Source: Micromonospora sp. 15K316
GTDB lineage: Bacteria > Actinomycetota > Actinomycetes > Mycobacteriales > Micromonosporaceae
Assembly: GCF_004348525.1 (NCBI RefSeq)
Contig: NZ_SMKG01000040.1
Location: forward strand, 1 to 34,257
Reading direction: 5' to 3'
Length of the DNA stretch: 34,257 bases
A model generated the notes under the pieces. The model searched no databases. It was given only the letters and a program-made list of their open reading frames with translations, and was not told the DNA's origin. Of the stretch, positions 7,779-16,048 are shown piece after piece (the stretch's first letter is position 1; each line of letters begins with the position of its first letter). The position numbers and the translations under genes are program-made.

Positions 7779-8735
7779 TCAGGTGACGCCGCGCCGCCGG
7801 TCGACCGCCACGTACGAGCCGGGCTGCCCCTTGGCCACCGACTTCATCTCGCTGGCGACAGCGATCGCCTCCAGCGGGTCGGTGAAGCGCTTGCCGGCGT
7901 CGGAGAGGGAGACACCGATCGAGAGGGTGACAAGCGCGGCGCGGCGGATGTTGCCCCGCCGGTCCTTGAGCTCGACGTAGCCGCGCTCCCGGTCGATCGG
8001 GTCGTAGAGGGAGTCCGCCGCCTTCTCGAAGTCCACGACCGCCCGCGAGGTCAGTGGCCGGATCTGCTCCGGGGAGCAGACGATGACGAAGTCGTCGCCG
8101 CCGACGTGGCCGAGGAACGCCGGGGGCAGCCCGCTGGAGACCACCGCCCGGTGCACGCTGCGGGCCAGGGCGGAGATGAAGTCGTCGCCGCGGACGAAGC
8201 CGTACCGGTCGTTGACGCTCTTGAAGCGGTCGATGTCGATGTAGGCGACGGCGTAGTCGGCGCCGCTGCGTACCCGGTCGGAGATCTCTCGCCGGATCCG
8301 GCTGTTCCCGGGCAGCCCGGTCAGCGGCGAGACCTCCCGGAACTCCTTGTTGCGCCGCAGCGTGGAGCTGACCCGGGCCACCAGCTCGGCGGTGTCGAAG
8401 GGTTTGACCAGGTAGTCGTCGGCGCCGGCGCTGAGGCCGTGCACCTTGTCCACGGTCATCCCCTTGGCCGTCAACATGATCACCGGCAGCGCCGAGGTCA
8501 TCGGGTCGGCGCGCAGCCGCCGGGTCAGCTCCAGCCCGTCGATGCGGGGCATCATCAGGTCGACCACCGCGAGGTCGGGCCGCTGCCGCTCGATCACCTC
8601 GAGGGCCTCCTGGCCGTCGCCGGCGTGGATCACCTCGAAGCCGTGCAGCCGGAGGTTGAACTCGACGAACCGCGCGATGTCCTCGTCGTCGTCGACGACG
8701 AGGATGACGTCCGGGCGCTCCTCCGCCGCGTCCAC
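7779..8735 (-). CDS. Response regulator with REC and degenerate GGDEF-like domain
   Basis: A 318-residue two-domain protein. The receiver domain (about 9-128) is complete: acidic pocket Asp15-Asp17, phosphoacceptor Asp59 in VVDLMMP, Thr89 and Lys111 in LVKPF. After a short linker comes a GGDEF-type domain (about 136-310) with PLTGLPGN (137-144), a DIDRFKSVND segment (167-176) and the signature GGDDF (212-216), in which the usual Glu is Asp. Such a site may be inactive or weak for c-di-GMP synthesis. The GTG start lies one base after the rpe stop, so it is probably co-transcribed with rpe. No sensor kinase gene is nearby. Start is placed at GTG 8735 because upstream codons are rpe sequence. 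Confidence 0.88.
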   Translation of the reverse strand: MDAAEERPDVILVVDDDEDIARFVEFNLRLHGFEVIHAGDGQEALEVIERQRPDLAVVDLMMPRIDGLELTRRLRADPMTSALPVIMLTAKGMTVDKVHGLSAGADDYLVKPFDTAELVARVSSTLRRNKEFREVSPLTGLPGNSRIRREISDRVRSGADYAVAYIDIDRFKSVNDRYGFVRGDDFISALARSVHRAVVSSGLPPAFLGHVGGDDFVIVCSPEQIRPLTSRAVVDFEKAADSLYDPIDRERGYVELKDRRGNIRRAALVTLSIGVSLSDAGKRFTDPLEAIAVASEMKSVAKGQPGSYVAVDRRRGVT

Positions 8736-8736
8736 C

Positions 8737-9417
8737 TCAGGCCCCGGAGATCGCGCGATCCGCCAGCGCCCGCAGCCGGCGTACGGCCTCGGCGGGGTCG
8801 TCGGCGCCGTAGACCGCGGTGCCGGCGACGAAGGCGTCGGCACCGGCCTCGGCCGCCGCCTCGATGGTGTCGGCGGCGATCCCGCCGTCGACCTCGATGC
8901 GCAGCTCCAGGTGCCCAGCGGCGACGTGCCGGCGGGCGGCGCGGACCTTCTCCAGCAGCTGCGGGATGAAGCGCTGCCCGCCGAAGCCGGCCTTGATCGT
9001 CATGATCAGGAGGGTGTCGAAGCTCGGCAGCAGCTCGAGGTACGGCTCGATCGGGGTGTCCCGGTCGATCGCCAGCCCGGCCTTCGCCCCGGCCGAGCGC
9101 AGGTCCTTGGCGAGCGCCACCGGGTCGTCGCACGCCTCGGCGTGGAAGGTGACGTTGTACGCCCCGGCGTCGGCGTACCCGGGCGCCCAGCGCCGCGGAT
9201 CCTCGATCATGAGATGCACGTCGAAGGGGATCTGGGTGGCCGCCCGCAGGCTCTGCACCACCGGCAGCCCGATGGTGAGGTTCGGCACGAAGTGGTTGTC
9301 CATGACGTCGACGTGCAGCCAGTCGGCGGCACCCTCGACGGCACGGACCTCGTCGGCGAGGCGGGCGAAGTCGGCGGCGAGGATGCTCGGCGCGACGATC
9401 GTCGGCGGTACGGTCAC
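8737..9417 (-). CDS. rpe: Ribulose-phosphate 3-epimerase
   Basis: Interconverts ribulose 5-phosphate and xylulose 5-phosphate in the pentose phosphate pathway; ribulose 5-phosphate is also the RibB substrate encoded in the next operon. A TIM barrel of 226 residues with family motifs APSILAADF (9-17), [13 protein letters not shown] (34-46), DVHLMIEDP (65-73), [15 protein letters not shown] and EVDGGI. Metal-binding His and Asp residues are in place. The GTG at 9417 starts the normal family N-terminus ([12 protein letters not shown]). No Shine-Dalgarno is present; a good -10 box lies six bases upstream, suggesting leaderless translation. Confidence 0.96.
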   Translation of the reverse strand: MTVPPTIVAPSILAADFARLADEVRAVEGAADWLHVDVMDNHFVPNLTIGLPVVQSLRAATQIPFDVHLMIEDPRRWAPGYADAGAYNVTFHAEACDDPVALAKDLRSAGAKAGLAIDRDTPIEPYLELLPSFDTLLIMTIKAGFGGQRFIPQLLEKVRAARRHVAAGHLELRIEVDGGIAADTIEAAAEAGADAFVAGTAVYGADDPAEAVRRLRALADRAISGA

Positions 9418-9423
9418 CGGGCA

Positions 9424-9429
9424 AGTGTA
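9424..9429 (-). promoter_or_regulatory. -10 box of a probably leaderless rpe promoter
   Basis: Minus-strand TACACT fits the TANNNT consensus and is followed by exactly six bases before the rpe GTG, so the first transcribed base would be the G of the start codon. No clear -35 hexamer is seen. The remaining 9430-9669 gap, up to the plus-strand lipoprotein, shows no further element I can support. Confidence 0.5.
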
Positions 9430-9669
9430 CGAACGTCGCGGCCGATCGCCGCCGGCACCGCACCAACCGGGACGGGCCGTGACCCGAAGGTGACACGTGG
9501 TGCAGAATTGCCCGGTCCGGGCGGGCGAAACCGGACAGGGAGACATCGGCGACTGGCCGATCGGCGCGAACCCGGCGACACTCCAACCCAGACGGTGACG
9601 CACCGCCGGGCCTCGGCACGCCCGCCCGGGACGAGATCGACGGTCACCAGTTCCCGGAAGGGGCGGACG

Positions 9670-10554
9670 ATGCGACGGTGCCTCGGAGTCCTGGCGCTGG
9701 CCAGCGCCGTGACGGTGCTGCTGAGCGGGTGCCTGCGCGCGCACGGCCCCGACGGTGACCTGGTCGACGACTGGCCGGCGATGCGCGCCCCGACGATCTT
9801 CGTCCCGGCCACCGACACCTGCCAGGCCCGGGTCGCCCCGGTCGTGCAGGCCGGCACCTACGAGACGGTGCCCTGCTCCCGTACCCACCTGGCCGAGGCC
9901 ATCCACGTCGGCACGTTCACCGCGGCGCCGTCCGCCGCCCGGCCGGAGCCCGGTCGCCCGACGCTGCGCGCCGCGCGGTCCGAGTGCGACCAGCGGGCCC
10001 GGGAGGTGCTCGGCGGCGACTGGCACGCCGCCCGGGTGGCGCTGAACATCGCGCTGCCCAGCAAGGCGGCCTGGGCCGGTGGCGCCCGCTGGTTCCGCTG
10101 CGACCTGAGCGAGACCGACAGCATCGACAACACCCGCCCGGTCAACCGCACCGGCAGCCTGCGCGGCGCGATGGTCGGCGACTCGCCGCTGCTGCACCGC
10201 TGCTTCGACCCGAAGCTGATCGGCGAGAACCTCAACTACATGGCGCCGGTGCTCTGCACCGAACCGCACCGGGCCGAGTTCGTCGGGGCGTACACCGAGC
10301 GGGACATGAGCTGGGCGGCGTTCACCGCCGCCGCCGACCAGGTGCACCGCCGCTGCATGGGGCTGATCGCCACCTTCGCGGCGGTGCCCGACAACAGCGA
10401 GCTGCCCTACCGGGCGGGATCCATCTTCTACCCGCCGTCGCGACGGGAGTGGGAGGAGGGCGACCGGGGGGTGCGTTGTTTCCTGTGGAGCGACGACCGG
10501 AAGCTCACCCGGTCGATGCGGGGCGTGGGGCCGCAGGGACTACCAGCGATCTGA
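9670..10554 (+). CDS. Septum-formation-type lipoprotein, first paralogue
   Basis: A 294-residue secreted lipoprotein: short charged start MRRC, hydrophobic stretch, and the lipobox LSGC with Cys21 as lipid anchor. The mature part has eight cysteines (51, 69, 106, 144, 178, 196, 229, 270) in two modules of similar spacing, each with an early C-x17-C, a His soon after the second Cys (H73; H200 in [11 protein letters not shown]), and a Trp before the last Cys. This resembles the PF13845 'septum formation' domain, of unknown biochemical role, here duplicated inside one chain. The ATG follows GGAAGGGGCGG. It is immediately followed by a close paralogue. Acting outside the membrane is well supported; a link to septation rests on the family name only. 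Confidence 0.85.
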   Translation: MRRCLGVLALASAVTVLLSGCLRAHGPDGDLVDDWPAMRAPTIFVPATDTCQARVAPVVQAGTYETVPCSRTHLAEAIHVGTFTAAPSAARPEPGRPTLRAARSECDQRAREVLGGDWHAARVALNIALPSKAAWAGGARWFRCDLSETDSIDNTRPVNRTGSLRGAMVGDSPLLHRCFDPKLIGENLNYMAPVLCTEPHRAEFVGAYTERDMSWAAFTAAADQVHRRCMGLIATFAAVPDNSELPYRAGSIFYPPSRREWEEGDRGVRCFLWSDDRKLTRSMRGVGPQGLPAI

Positions 10555-10641
10555 GTGGCCGTGCCGTATGCTCCTGCGCCGTGGCGCAACCGGTCGATGA
10601 TCGCCGGTGGGCGTGACCACGGTCGACGGGGAGGTCGGCGG

Positions 10642-11529
10642 ATGCGACGGTGGTGGACGGCGGCCGTGGTGGGCACGGTGGCGGTGCTGGGGCTCGTCGG
10701 CTGCGCCCCGGCCGGTCTCGACGCGGAACTCACCGACGACTGGCCGGCGCTCGCCGCGGCCGAGGCGTTCGTCCCCGAGGCCGGGGTCTGCCACCTCGCC
10801 CTCTCCGAGGTCGGCTACCTCAGCGCGTACAACCCGGTCCGGTGCGACGAGTCGCACCGGACGGAGACGCTGCATCTGGGCACGCTCAGCGGCGCGGCCG
10901 CGCAGCGGAGCACACCCCCGCCGCCCGGCTCGGTGGGCCTGCGCGCCGCGCGCACCGAGTGCGACCGGGAGGTCAACAAGGCCGTCGGCGCCGACTGGCG
11001 CACCGGGCGGCTGAGCGTCGACGTGGTCTTCCCGTCACCCGCCGCGTGGACCGGTGGGGCCCGCTGGTTCCGCTGCGACGTCAGCGAGATCGCGAGCCTG
11101 GACGACCCGGCGATCAGCCTCCGGGAGGGGAGCCTGCGGGACGCCCTGAAGGGCACCTCGAAGCTGGCCTACGGCTGCTTCGACCCGAAGGTGGTCAAGG
11201 AGGAGATCGAGGAGATGCTCCCCAAGGCCTGCACGGCGAAGCACCACGCCGAGTTCGTCGGGGTCTACCAGGCGCCGGACATCAGCTACGCCGAGTTCAC
11301 CCGCACCACGCTGCGCGCCCACAAGGACTGCCGGAAGCTGATCGCCTCGTACGTCAAGGTGCCGAACAACTCCGACATGCAGTACCGGGCCGGCACGATC
11401 TTCTACCACCCGTTCGAGGAGGAGTGGAAGAGCGGCAACCGCGGCGTGCAGTGCTTCCTCTGGGTCAGCGACCGCGCCCTGACCCGCTCCATGAAGGGCG
11501 CCGGCAACAAGGGCCTCCCGGTGAGCTGA
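10642..11529 (+). CDS. Septum-formation-type lipoprotein, second paralogue
   Basis: A 295-residue lipoprotein with signal MRRWW, hydrophobic core and lipobox LVGC (Cys21). Its eight mature cysteines (50, 68, 107, 145, 179, 197, 230, 271) have almost the same spacing as those of the upstream gene, and shared blocks include [35 protein letters not shown] and TRSMKG. A tandem duplication is therefore clear, but the copies have diverged widely in between. The ATG at 10642 follows GGGGAGG and is 87 bases after the first copy's stop; the frame is open further upstream but without a signal peptide. A perfect hairpin terminates it before convergent rsmB. Confidence 0.85.
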   Translation: MRRWWTAAVVGTVAVLGLVGCAPAGLDAELTDDWPALAAAEAFVPEAGVCHLALSEVGYLSAYNPVRCDESHRTETLHLGTLSGAAAQRSTPPPPGSVGLRAARTECDREVNKAVGADWRTGRLSVDVVFPSPAAWTGGARWFRCDVSEIASLDDPAISLREGSLRDALKGTSKLAYGCFDPKVVKEEIEEMLPKACTAKHHAEFVGVYQAPDISYAEFTRTTLRAHKDCRKLIASYVKVPNNSDMQYRAGTIFYHPFEEEWKSGNRGVQCFLWVSDRALTRSMKGAGNKGLPVS

Positions 11530-11569
11530 CCCCTCCCGCCCTGTCCGGATCAACCCCGTTCAACTCGTT

Positions 11570-11615
11570 CACGGAAAGAGTGGCCTCAGCGGATGCCGAG
11601 GCCACTCTTTCCGTG
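11570..11615. terminator. Bidirectional hairpin terminator, 18-bp perfect arms
   Basis: CACGGAAAGAGTGGCCTC (11570-11587) and its exact complement (11598-11615) enclose a 10-nt loop. It lies between the stop of the plus-strand lipoprotein and the stop of the minus-strand rsmB, so it can serve both. The AAAGAG/CTCTTT segment gives a short U-containing run inside the stem rather than after it. Confidence 0.85.
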
Positions 11616-11642
11616 CGGGTCCGCGCCGACGAGCGTGCGCGG

Positions 11643-13193
11643 TCAGCCGCGGCGCAGGACGGCGAGGAACATCGCGTCGGTGCCGTGCCGGTGCGGCCAG
11701 AGCTGCACGGTCGGGCCGTCACCCAGTCCCGGCATGCCGGCCGGCAGCAGCGGACGGGCGTCGACGAAGTCGACCGGAACGCCGGAGCGCCGGGCCGCCT
11801 CGGTCACCGTCACGTGCGTCTCCACCGTGTGCGGCGAACACGTGACATAGGCGACGACGCCGCCGGGGCGCACCGCGCGCAGCGCCGCGCCGAGCAGCTC
11901 GCGCTGCAACCGGGTCAGCGACGACAGGTCCGACGGCTGCCGCCGCCACCGCGACTCCGGCCGCCGCCGAAGCGAGCCCAGACCGGTGCAGGGGGCGTCG
12001 ACCAGCACCCGGTCGAAGTGCTCCTCCGGCAGCTTCGGATCCTCCCCGACGGTACGGCCGTCGGTGTGCAGCACGCTCACCGGCAGGCCCCGGGTCGCCT
12101 GGGACACCAACCGGGCACGGTGCTCCGCCACCTCGACGGCGGTGAGCCGGGCGCCGCGCTCGGCGGCGATCGCGCCGAGCAGGCCGGCCTTGCCGCCCGG
12201 CCCGGCGCAGAGGTCGAGCCAGCGACCGTCCGGGCCGTCCAGCGGCGCGACCGTCAGCGCGGTCGCCACCAGCTGGGAGCCCTCGTCCTGCACGTGGGCC
12301 CGCCCCTCGGCCACCGCCGGCAGGTCGCCGGGAGCGCCGCCGCCCAGGTAGACGGCGTACGGCGAGAAGGCGCCCGGCGCGCCACCGACCTCGTCGGCGA
12401 GCTCGACCGCGTCGACGCGCCCCGGCCGGGCGCAGAGGTGCACCGGAGGCCGCTCGTTGTCCTCGATCAGCAGCCGGGTGGTCTCACCGAGATCACCCCC
12501 CAGCGCCTCGGCGAACGCGCGCACCACCCACTGCGGATGGCTGTAGGCGAGCGCCAGGTGCCCGATCGGGTCGCTCTCCATGCTCGGCGCGAGCCGCTCC
12601 ACCCAGGCGTCGGCGTCCCGCTCGGCGACCTCCCGCAGCACGGCGTTGGCGAAGCCGGTGGCGCCCGGCCCGACCGCGCGGACCAGGTCGACGGTGGAGG
12701 AGACCGCAGCGTGCGCCGGTACCCGGGTGTGCAGGAGCTGGTACGCGCCCAGGCGCAGCGCGTCCCGCACCGGCGGGTCGATCCGTTGCACGTCCCGTCC
12801 GGCCGCGGCGGTCAGGATCGCGTCGAGGGTGCCGAGATGGCGCAGCGCGCCGTAGGTCAGTTCGGTGGCGAAGGCCGCGTCCCGGCCGGTCAGCCCCTCC
12901 TCGCGGAGGATGGCCGGCAGGACCAGGTTGGCGAAGGCGTCGTCCCGGTGCACCGCGGCGACCGCCTCGTACGCGGCCCGCCGCGGGCGGTCCACGGCCG
13001 GCCGGTCGGCGCGGCCGCCGCGCCGGTCCGTGCCCGCGCGGACGGACCGGCGCCCGTCCGGCGCCGCTCGCCCACCGCCGGGCCGGTCACCTCGCCCGCG
13101 CGCGCCCCACTGTCCGTCGCCGGAGCTGGCCGGGCGGAGGTCGGACCGTTCGTCGGGCGAACCTTCGTCGCGCAGCCGTTCGGTGTCGCTCAC
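11643..13193 (-). CDS. rsmB: 16S rRNA (cytosine-967-C5)-methyltransferase RsmB
   Basis: Methylates C967 of 16S rRNA using SAM. Residues 1-65 are an Arg/Gly/Asp-rich disordered tail, 66-205 a NusB-like RNA-binding domain, and about 240-516 the Rossmann methyltransferase. Visible motifs: SAM site [10 protein letters not shown] (327-336), motif IV DAPCTG with Cys402, and motif VI TCSPH with the nucleophile Cys452. At 516 residues it is longer than E. coli RsmB because of the tail. The GTG start overlaps the fmt stop (GTGA), giving a coupled def-fmt-rsmB unit. A start inside the tail, nearer residue 65, would also keep all domains, so the N-terminus is not certain. Confidence 0.93.
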   Translation of the reverse strand: MSDTERLRDEGSPDERSDLRPASSGDGQWGARGRGDRPGGGRAAPDGRRSVRAGTDRRGGRADRPAVDRPRRAAYEAVAAVHRDDAFANLVLPAILREEGLTGRDAAFATELTYGALRHLGTLDAILTAAAGRDVQRIDPPVRDALRLGAYQLLHTRVPAHAAVSSTVDLVRAVGPGATGFANAVLREVAERDADAWVERLAPSMESDPIGHLALAYSHPQWVVRAFAEALGGDLGETTRLLIEDNERPPVHLCARPGRVDAVELADEVGGAPGAFSPYAVYLGGGAPGDLPAVAEGRAHVQDEGSQLVATALTVAPLDGPDGRWLDLCAGPGGKAGLLGAIAAERGARLTAVEVAEHRARLVSQATRGLPVSVLHTDGRTVGEDPKLPEEHFDRVLVDAPCTGLGSLRRRPESRWRRQPSDLSSLTRLQRELLGAALRAVRPGGVVAYVTCSPHTVETHVTVTEAARRSGVPVDFVDARPLLPAGMPGLGDGPTVQLWPHRHGTDAMFLAVLRRG

Positions 13194-14116
13194 GCCAGTT
13201 CCTCCCCGGCGACGACCCGAGCGCCGCGCGCCCAGTCGGTCGCCGGCATGGCCCGCTTGCCGGCGGCCCGCACCTCGCCGAGCCGGATCGGGGTGGTGGC
13301 GGTGCCGACGAGCACCCGGGACTTCTCCACCAGCAGCTCACCCGGCTTCAGGCCGGGGCCGTCGCTCACCGGCGCCACCGGCCCCAGCTTGATCCGCTCA
13401 CCGCGGAAGGTGCTCCACGGGCCGGGGGACGGCGTGCAGGCCCGGATCCGCCGGTCCACGGCGAAGGCCGGGTCGGTCCAGCGCACCCGGGCGTCGTCCA
13501 CGGTCACCTTCGGGGCGAGTGACACCCCGTCGGCCGGCTGCGGCTGGGCGCGGGCGGTGCCGTCGGCGATCGCGTCGAGGACGGCGACCAGCAGGCCGGC
13601 GCCGGACTCCGCGAGCCGCTCCAGCAGGTCGCCGGAGGTGTCCGTGGGGCGGATCTCGTCGGTCAGGGTGCCGTAGACCGGCCCGGTGTCCAATCCCTCC
13701 TCCAGCTGGAAGACGCTGGCGCCGGTCAGCTCGTCGCCGTGCAGCACGGCGTGCTGCACGGGCGCCGCGCCGCGCCACGCCGGCAGCAGGGAGAAGTGCA
13801 GGTTGACCCAGCCGTGCCGGGGGATCTCCAGCGCGGCCGGCGGCACGAGCGCCCCGTACGCGACCACCGGCACGCACTCGGGCGCGAGGTCACGCAGCCG
13901 GTCCAGGAACTCCGGCTCGCGCGGGCGGGCCGGGGTGAGCACCTCGATCCCGTGCTCGTCGGCCCACGCCCCGACGGCGGAGCGGGACACGCCCCGCCCC
14001 CGCCCGGCCGGCGCGTCGGGACGGGTCACCACGGCGACCAGCTCGTGCCGCGAGGCGGCGACGGCGGCCAGGGACGGGACGGCGACGGCAGGCGTACCCG
14101 CGAAGATCACACGCAC
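13190..14116 (-). CDS. fmt: Methionyl-tRNA formyltransferase
   Basis: Formylates Met-tRNAfMet with 10-formyl-tetrahydrofolate for initiation. The 308-residue protein starts with the family's typical MRVIFAGTP sequence if GTG 14116 is used. Catalytic residues Asn105, His107 (VNLHFSLLP) and Asp143 (EEGLDTGPV) are present; the C-terminal OB-fold tRNA-binding domain occupies about 205-308. An alternative GTG at 14131 would add five residues and overlap def by eight bases; neither has a clear ribosome-binding site. It lies directly after def, whose product later removes the formyl group, and overlaps rsmB by four bases. Confidence 0.95.
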   Translation of the reverse strand: MRVIFAGTPAVAVPSLAAVAASRHELVAVVTRPDAPAGRGRGVSRSAVGAWADEHGIEVLTPARPREPEFLDRLRDLAPECVPVVAYGALVPPAALEIPRHGWVNLHFSLLPAWRGAAPVQHAVLHGDELTGASVFQLEEGLDTGPVYGTLTDEIRPTDTSGDLLERLAESGAGLLVAVLDAIADGTARAQPQPADGVSLAPKVTVDDARVRWTDPAFAVDRRIRACTPSPGPWSTFRGERIKLGPVAPVSDGPGLKPGELLVEKSRVLVGTATTPIRLGEVRAAGKRAMPATDWARGARVVAGEELA

Positions 14117-14123
14117 CGGCCGG

Positions 14124-14687
14124 TCACCCACCCAGACCGAAGGGGCTGGCCGCCGGGCCGTGCGGGCTCAGCTTGACCACCGGCGGGGCGGCGTCGTCGT
14201 ACCACTCGGCCTGCCGGATCGCCTTCATCGCCTCCTTGCGCCCGGCCTGGTCGAGCCGGTCGATGAAGAGCACGCCGTCGAGGTGGTCGGTCTCGTGCTG
14301 CACGCAGCGCGCCATCAGCCCGGTGCCGACGATCTGCATCGGGTCGCCGTAGCCGTTGAAGCCCTTGGCGATCACGTTCTGCCGGCGCTTCGTGTCGAAG
14401 TAGAGCCCCGGGATGGAGAGGCAGCCCTCCGGGCCGTCCTGCTCCTCCTCGTCGGGGAACTCCAGGACCGGGTTGACCAGGTGGCCGAGAACGTCGTCGA
14501 CGTCGAAGGTGAACACCCGCAGGCCCACCCCGAGCTGCGGCGCGGCGAGGCCGGCGCCGTTCTGCTCACGCATGGTGTCGGTCAGGTCGGCGATGAGCCG
14601 GCGCAGCTCGGTGTCGAAGTCGACAACCGGATCGGCCGGCGTGCGCAGCACCGGATCACCGAACAGACGGATGGGCTGGACGGTCAC
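14124..14687 (-). CDS. def: Peptide deformylase
   Basis: Removes the N-formyl group from new proteins using a bound metal. All three family motifs are present in the 187-residue chain: GAGLAAPQ (44-51), EGCLS (87-91) and QHETDHL (130-136), with metal ligands Cys89, His131 and His135 and catalytic Glu132. An in-frame GTG at 14705 is rejected because the Shine-Dalgarno AAGGAG (14702-14697) lies immediately after it and nine bases before GTG 14687, which is therefore the start. A TAGACT box upstream gives this operon its own promoter. It leads def-fmt-rsmB. Confidence 0.96.
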   Translation of the reverse strand: MTVQPIRLFGDPVLRTPADPVVDFDTELRRLIADLTDTMREQNGAGLAAPQLGVGLRVFTFDVDDVLGHLVNPVLEFPDEEEQDGPEGCLSIPGLYFDTKRRQNVIAKGFNGYGDPMQIVGTGLMARCVQHETDHLDGVLFIDRLDQAGRKEAMKAIRQAEWYDDAAPPVVKLSPHGPAASPFGLGG

Positions 14688-14696
14688 GCGGGACGG

Positions 14697-14702
14697 CTCC
14701 TT
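14697..14702 (-). promoter_or_regulatory. Ribosome-binding site that fixes the def start
   Basis: Minus-strand AAGGAG, nine bases before the GTG at 14687. It sits directly after the alternative GTG at 14705, which could not use it. Confidence 0.8.
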
Positions 14703-14729
14703 CACGGGGTGGATGATCGGGGCCGTACC

Positions 14730-14735
14730 AGTCTA
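14730..14735 (-). promoter_or_regulatory. -10 box of the def promoter
   Basis: Minus-strand TAGACT matches a strong actinobacterial -10 consensus, about 43 bases before the def start. The -35 region at 17-bp spacing is not recognisable. The rest of the 14688-14878 gap has only GC-rich inverted repeats. Confidence 0.45.
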
Positions 14736-14878
14736 CGGAGTGCCACGGCCGGCCCCGGCCGCCGTACGACCAGGGTGGGTGTGCGGAGCGTCACGGGCGA
14801 CCGCGCCGGAGGCGCCACGGCATCGACGACCCGCCGCGAGGGGGCCCGGGTCCGCCGCCGGGCGTGGCCCGTCGCGGG

Positions 14879-15862
14879 TCAGGCGCCGTGGCCCGGCTCG
14901 CCGGCCAGCACCGCGTCCCCGGCGAGCCGGGTGTGCTCGGGCAGCGGCAGCTGGATGCCGTGCGCGGCCTCCCAGTCGTAGACGATCCCGGGGCGCACCT
15001 GGGCGGCGAAGTAGTCGACGGCGCTCATCCCGCCGACGACCGGCTCGTCGACCTCGGCGACGAGCTGGGCCGGCACCAGGTGGAAGCCGCTCTGCAGCGC
15101 GGCGCTGAGCCGGCGGTGCCCGTCGACCACGAAGAAGTACTCGCCGCTGTAGCCGATCCGCAGCGGCTCGAGCGCCTCGTCGCCCGCACCGGCGACCTCG
15201 CCGACGAACTCGGAGTCCCAGAGGCCGCGCAGGGTGGCGATGTCCTCGGTCGGGTAGATCCGGGTCGGGTCGAGCAGCAGCAGCGGCGGCTCGTCCCGCA
15301 GCACCTCGGCGCCGAGCGTCCCCTCGTACGCCGCGATCACGTGCTCGATCACCTCCTCGGGCGTGGCCCGGGTGGTGTCGCAGATGAGGTCGTAGTTGCG
15401 CAGCCGGGCCTTGTCCACCCCGTAGCGGATGATGAACCGGCTCCGCTCGCTCTCGCTGCGCTCGCGGAGCTTCGCCTTCGCCTCCTCCTGCGAGGTGTAG
15501 CTCTCGGCCGGTCCGGACGGGCGGGCGAGCACCCGGCGGGCGGCCTCGCCCGGCTCGGTGATCATGTGCACCTTGAGCGCGTCGGTGAAGAAGTGCCAGG
15601 CGAGGCGGGAGTCCATGACCAGGCTCTCCCCGGAGGCGGCGATGTCCCGCTGGAGCTGGTCGACGTAGCCGTCGACCGCCTGGTCGAGTTCGGCGTGCAG
15701 GTTGAGCTGGAGGGCGGTCATCTGCCGCTCCTGCGCCATCTGCCGGTAGAGGTCGCCGACGCTGACCCGGCGCAGGCCCAGCCGCTTGGCGATCTCGACC
15801 GAGACGGTGCTCTTGCCGCTGCCGAGGTCACCGTTGAAGACGATCGACTGACGAACGGTCAC
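14879..15862 (-). CDS. P-loop (CMP-kinase-like) domain fused to a ParB/Srx-like domain
   Basis: A 327-residue two-domain protein of unknown role. The N-terminal half (about 4-180) is a nucleoside-monophosphate-kinase-like P-loop domain: Walker A GDLGSGKST (11-19), RRVSVGDLYRQMA (31-43) and DSRLAW (84-89) in the place where cytidylate kinases carry substrate motifs, and an Arg-rich lid region about 131-146. The C-terminal part (about 198-275) resembles the ParB N-terminal (sulfiredoxin-like) fold: an Ile/Pro lead-in TRIYPTEDIATL, then VVDGHRRLSAAL (245-256), similar to the DGHxR box of ParB-like free-serine kinases and ParB proteins. GTG 15862 was chosen because AGGGG lies ten bases upstream and the P-loop strand follows at once. 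It stands alone between priA and def. Confidence 0.8.
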   Translation of the reverse strand: MTVRQSIVFNGDLGSGKSTVSVEIAKRLGLRRVSVGDLYRQMAQERQMTALQLNLHAELDQAVDGYVDQLQRDIAASGESLVMDSRLAWHFFTDALKVHMITEPGEAARRVLARPSGPAESYTSQEEAKAKLRERSESERSRFIIRYGVDKARLRNYDLICDTTRATPEEVIEHVIAAYEGTLGAEVLRDEPPLLLLDPTRIYPTEDIATLRGLWDSEFVGEVAGAGDEALEPLRIGYSGEYFFVVDGHRRLSAALQSGFHLVPAQLVAEVDEPVVGGMSAVDYFAAQVRPGIVYDWEAAHGIQLPLPEHTRLAGDAVLAGEPGHGA

Positions 15863-16048
15863 GACTGGTCCACCCCTGATCACCGGAGATCCGAACTCAT
15901 CGTCCTGGCGTGGGCCCGACGCACTCCCCCCGCGTCGCGCCATGGTCCGCCCGGCATGACGGGCGATGCTACCACCCCATAATCGGGCTCCCGCCGGACG
16001 CGGCGTGCGACATCACCCGGCTCACCTGGTGCAAGGCCGGGCCGGAGC

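Noticed and set aside
10650..13676. Plus-strand open frame of about 1000 codons across the second lipoprotein and rsmB
   Set aside because: It runs through a real gene in another frame, a perfect terminator hairpin and the antisense of rsmB; no domain is seen.
14688..14705. GTG 14705 as the def start
   Set aside because: The AAGGAG ribosome-binding site lies directly after it and correctly spaced for GTG 14687.
14814..14892. Stacked inverted repeats around the kinase/ParB stop as a terminator
   Set aside because: The stem is interrupted and its outer arm lies inside the coding region; support is insufficient.
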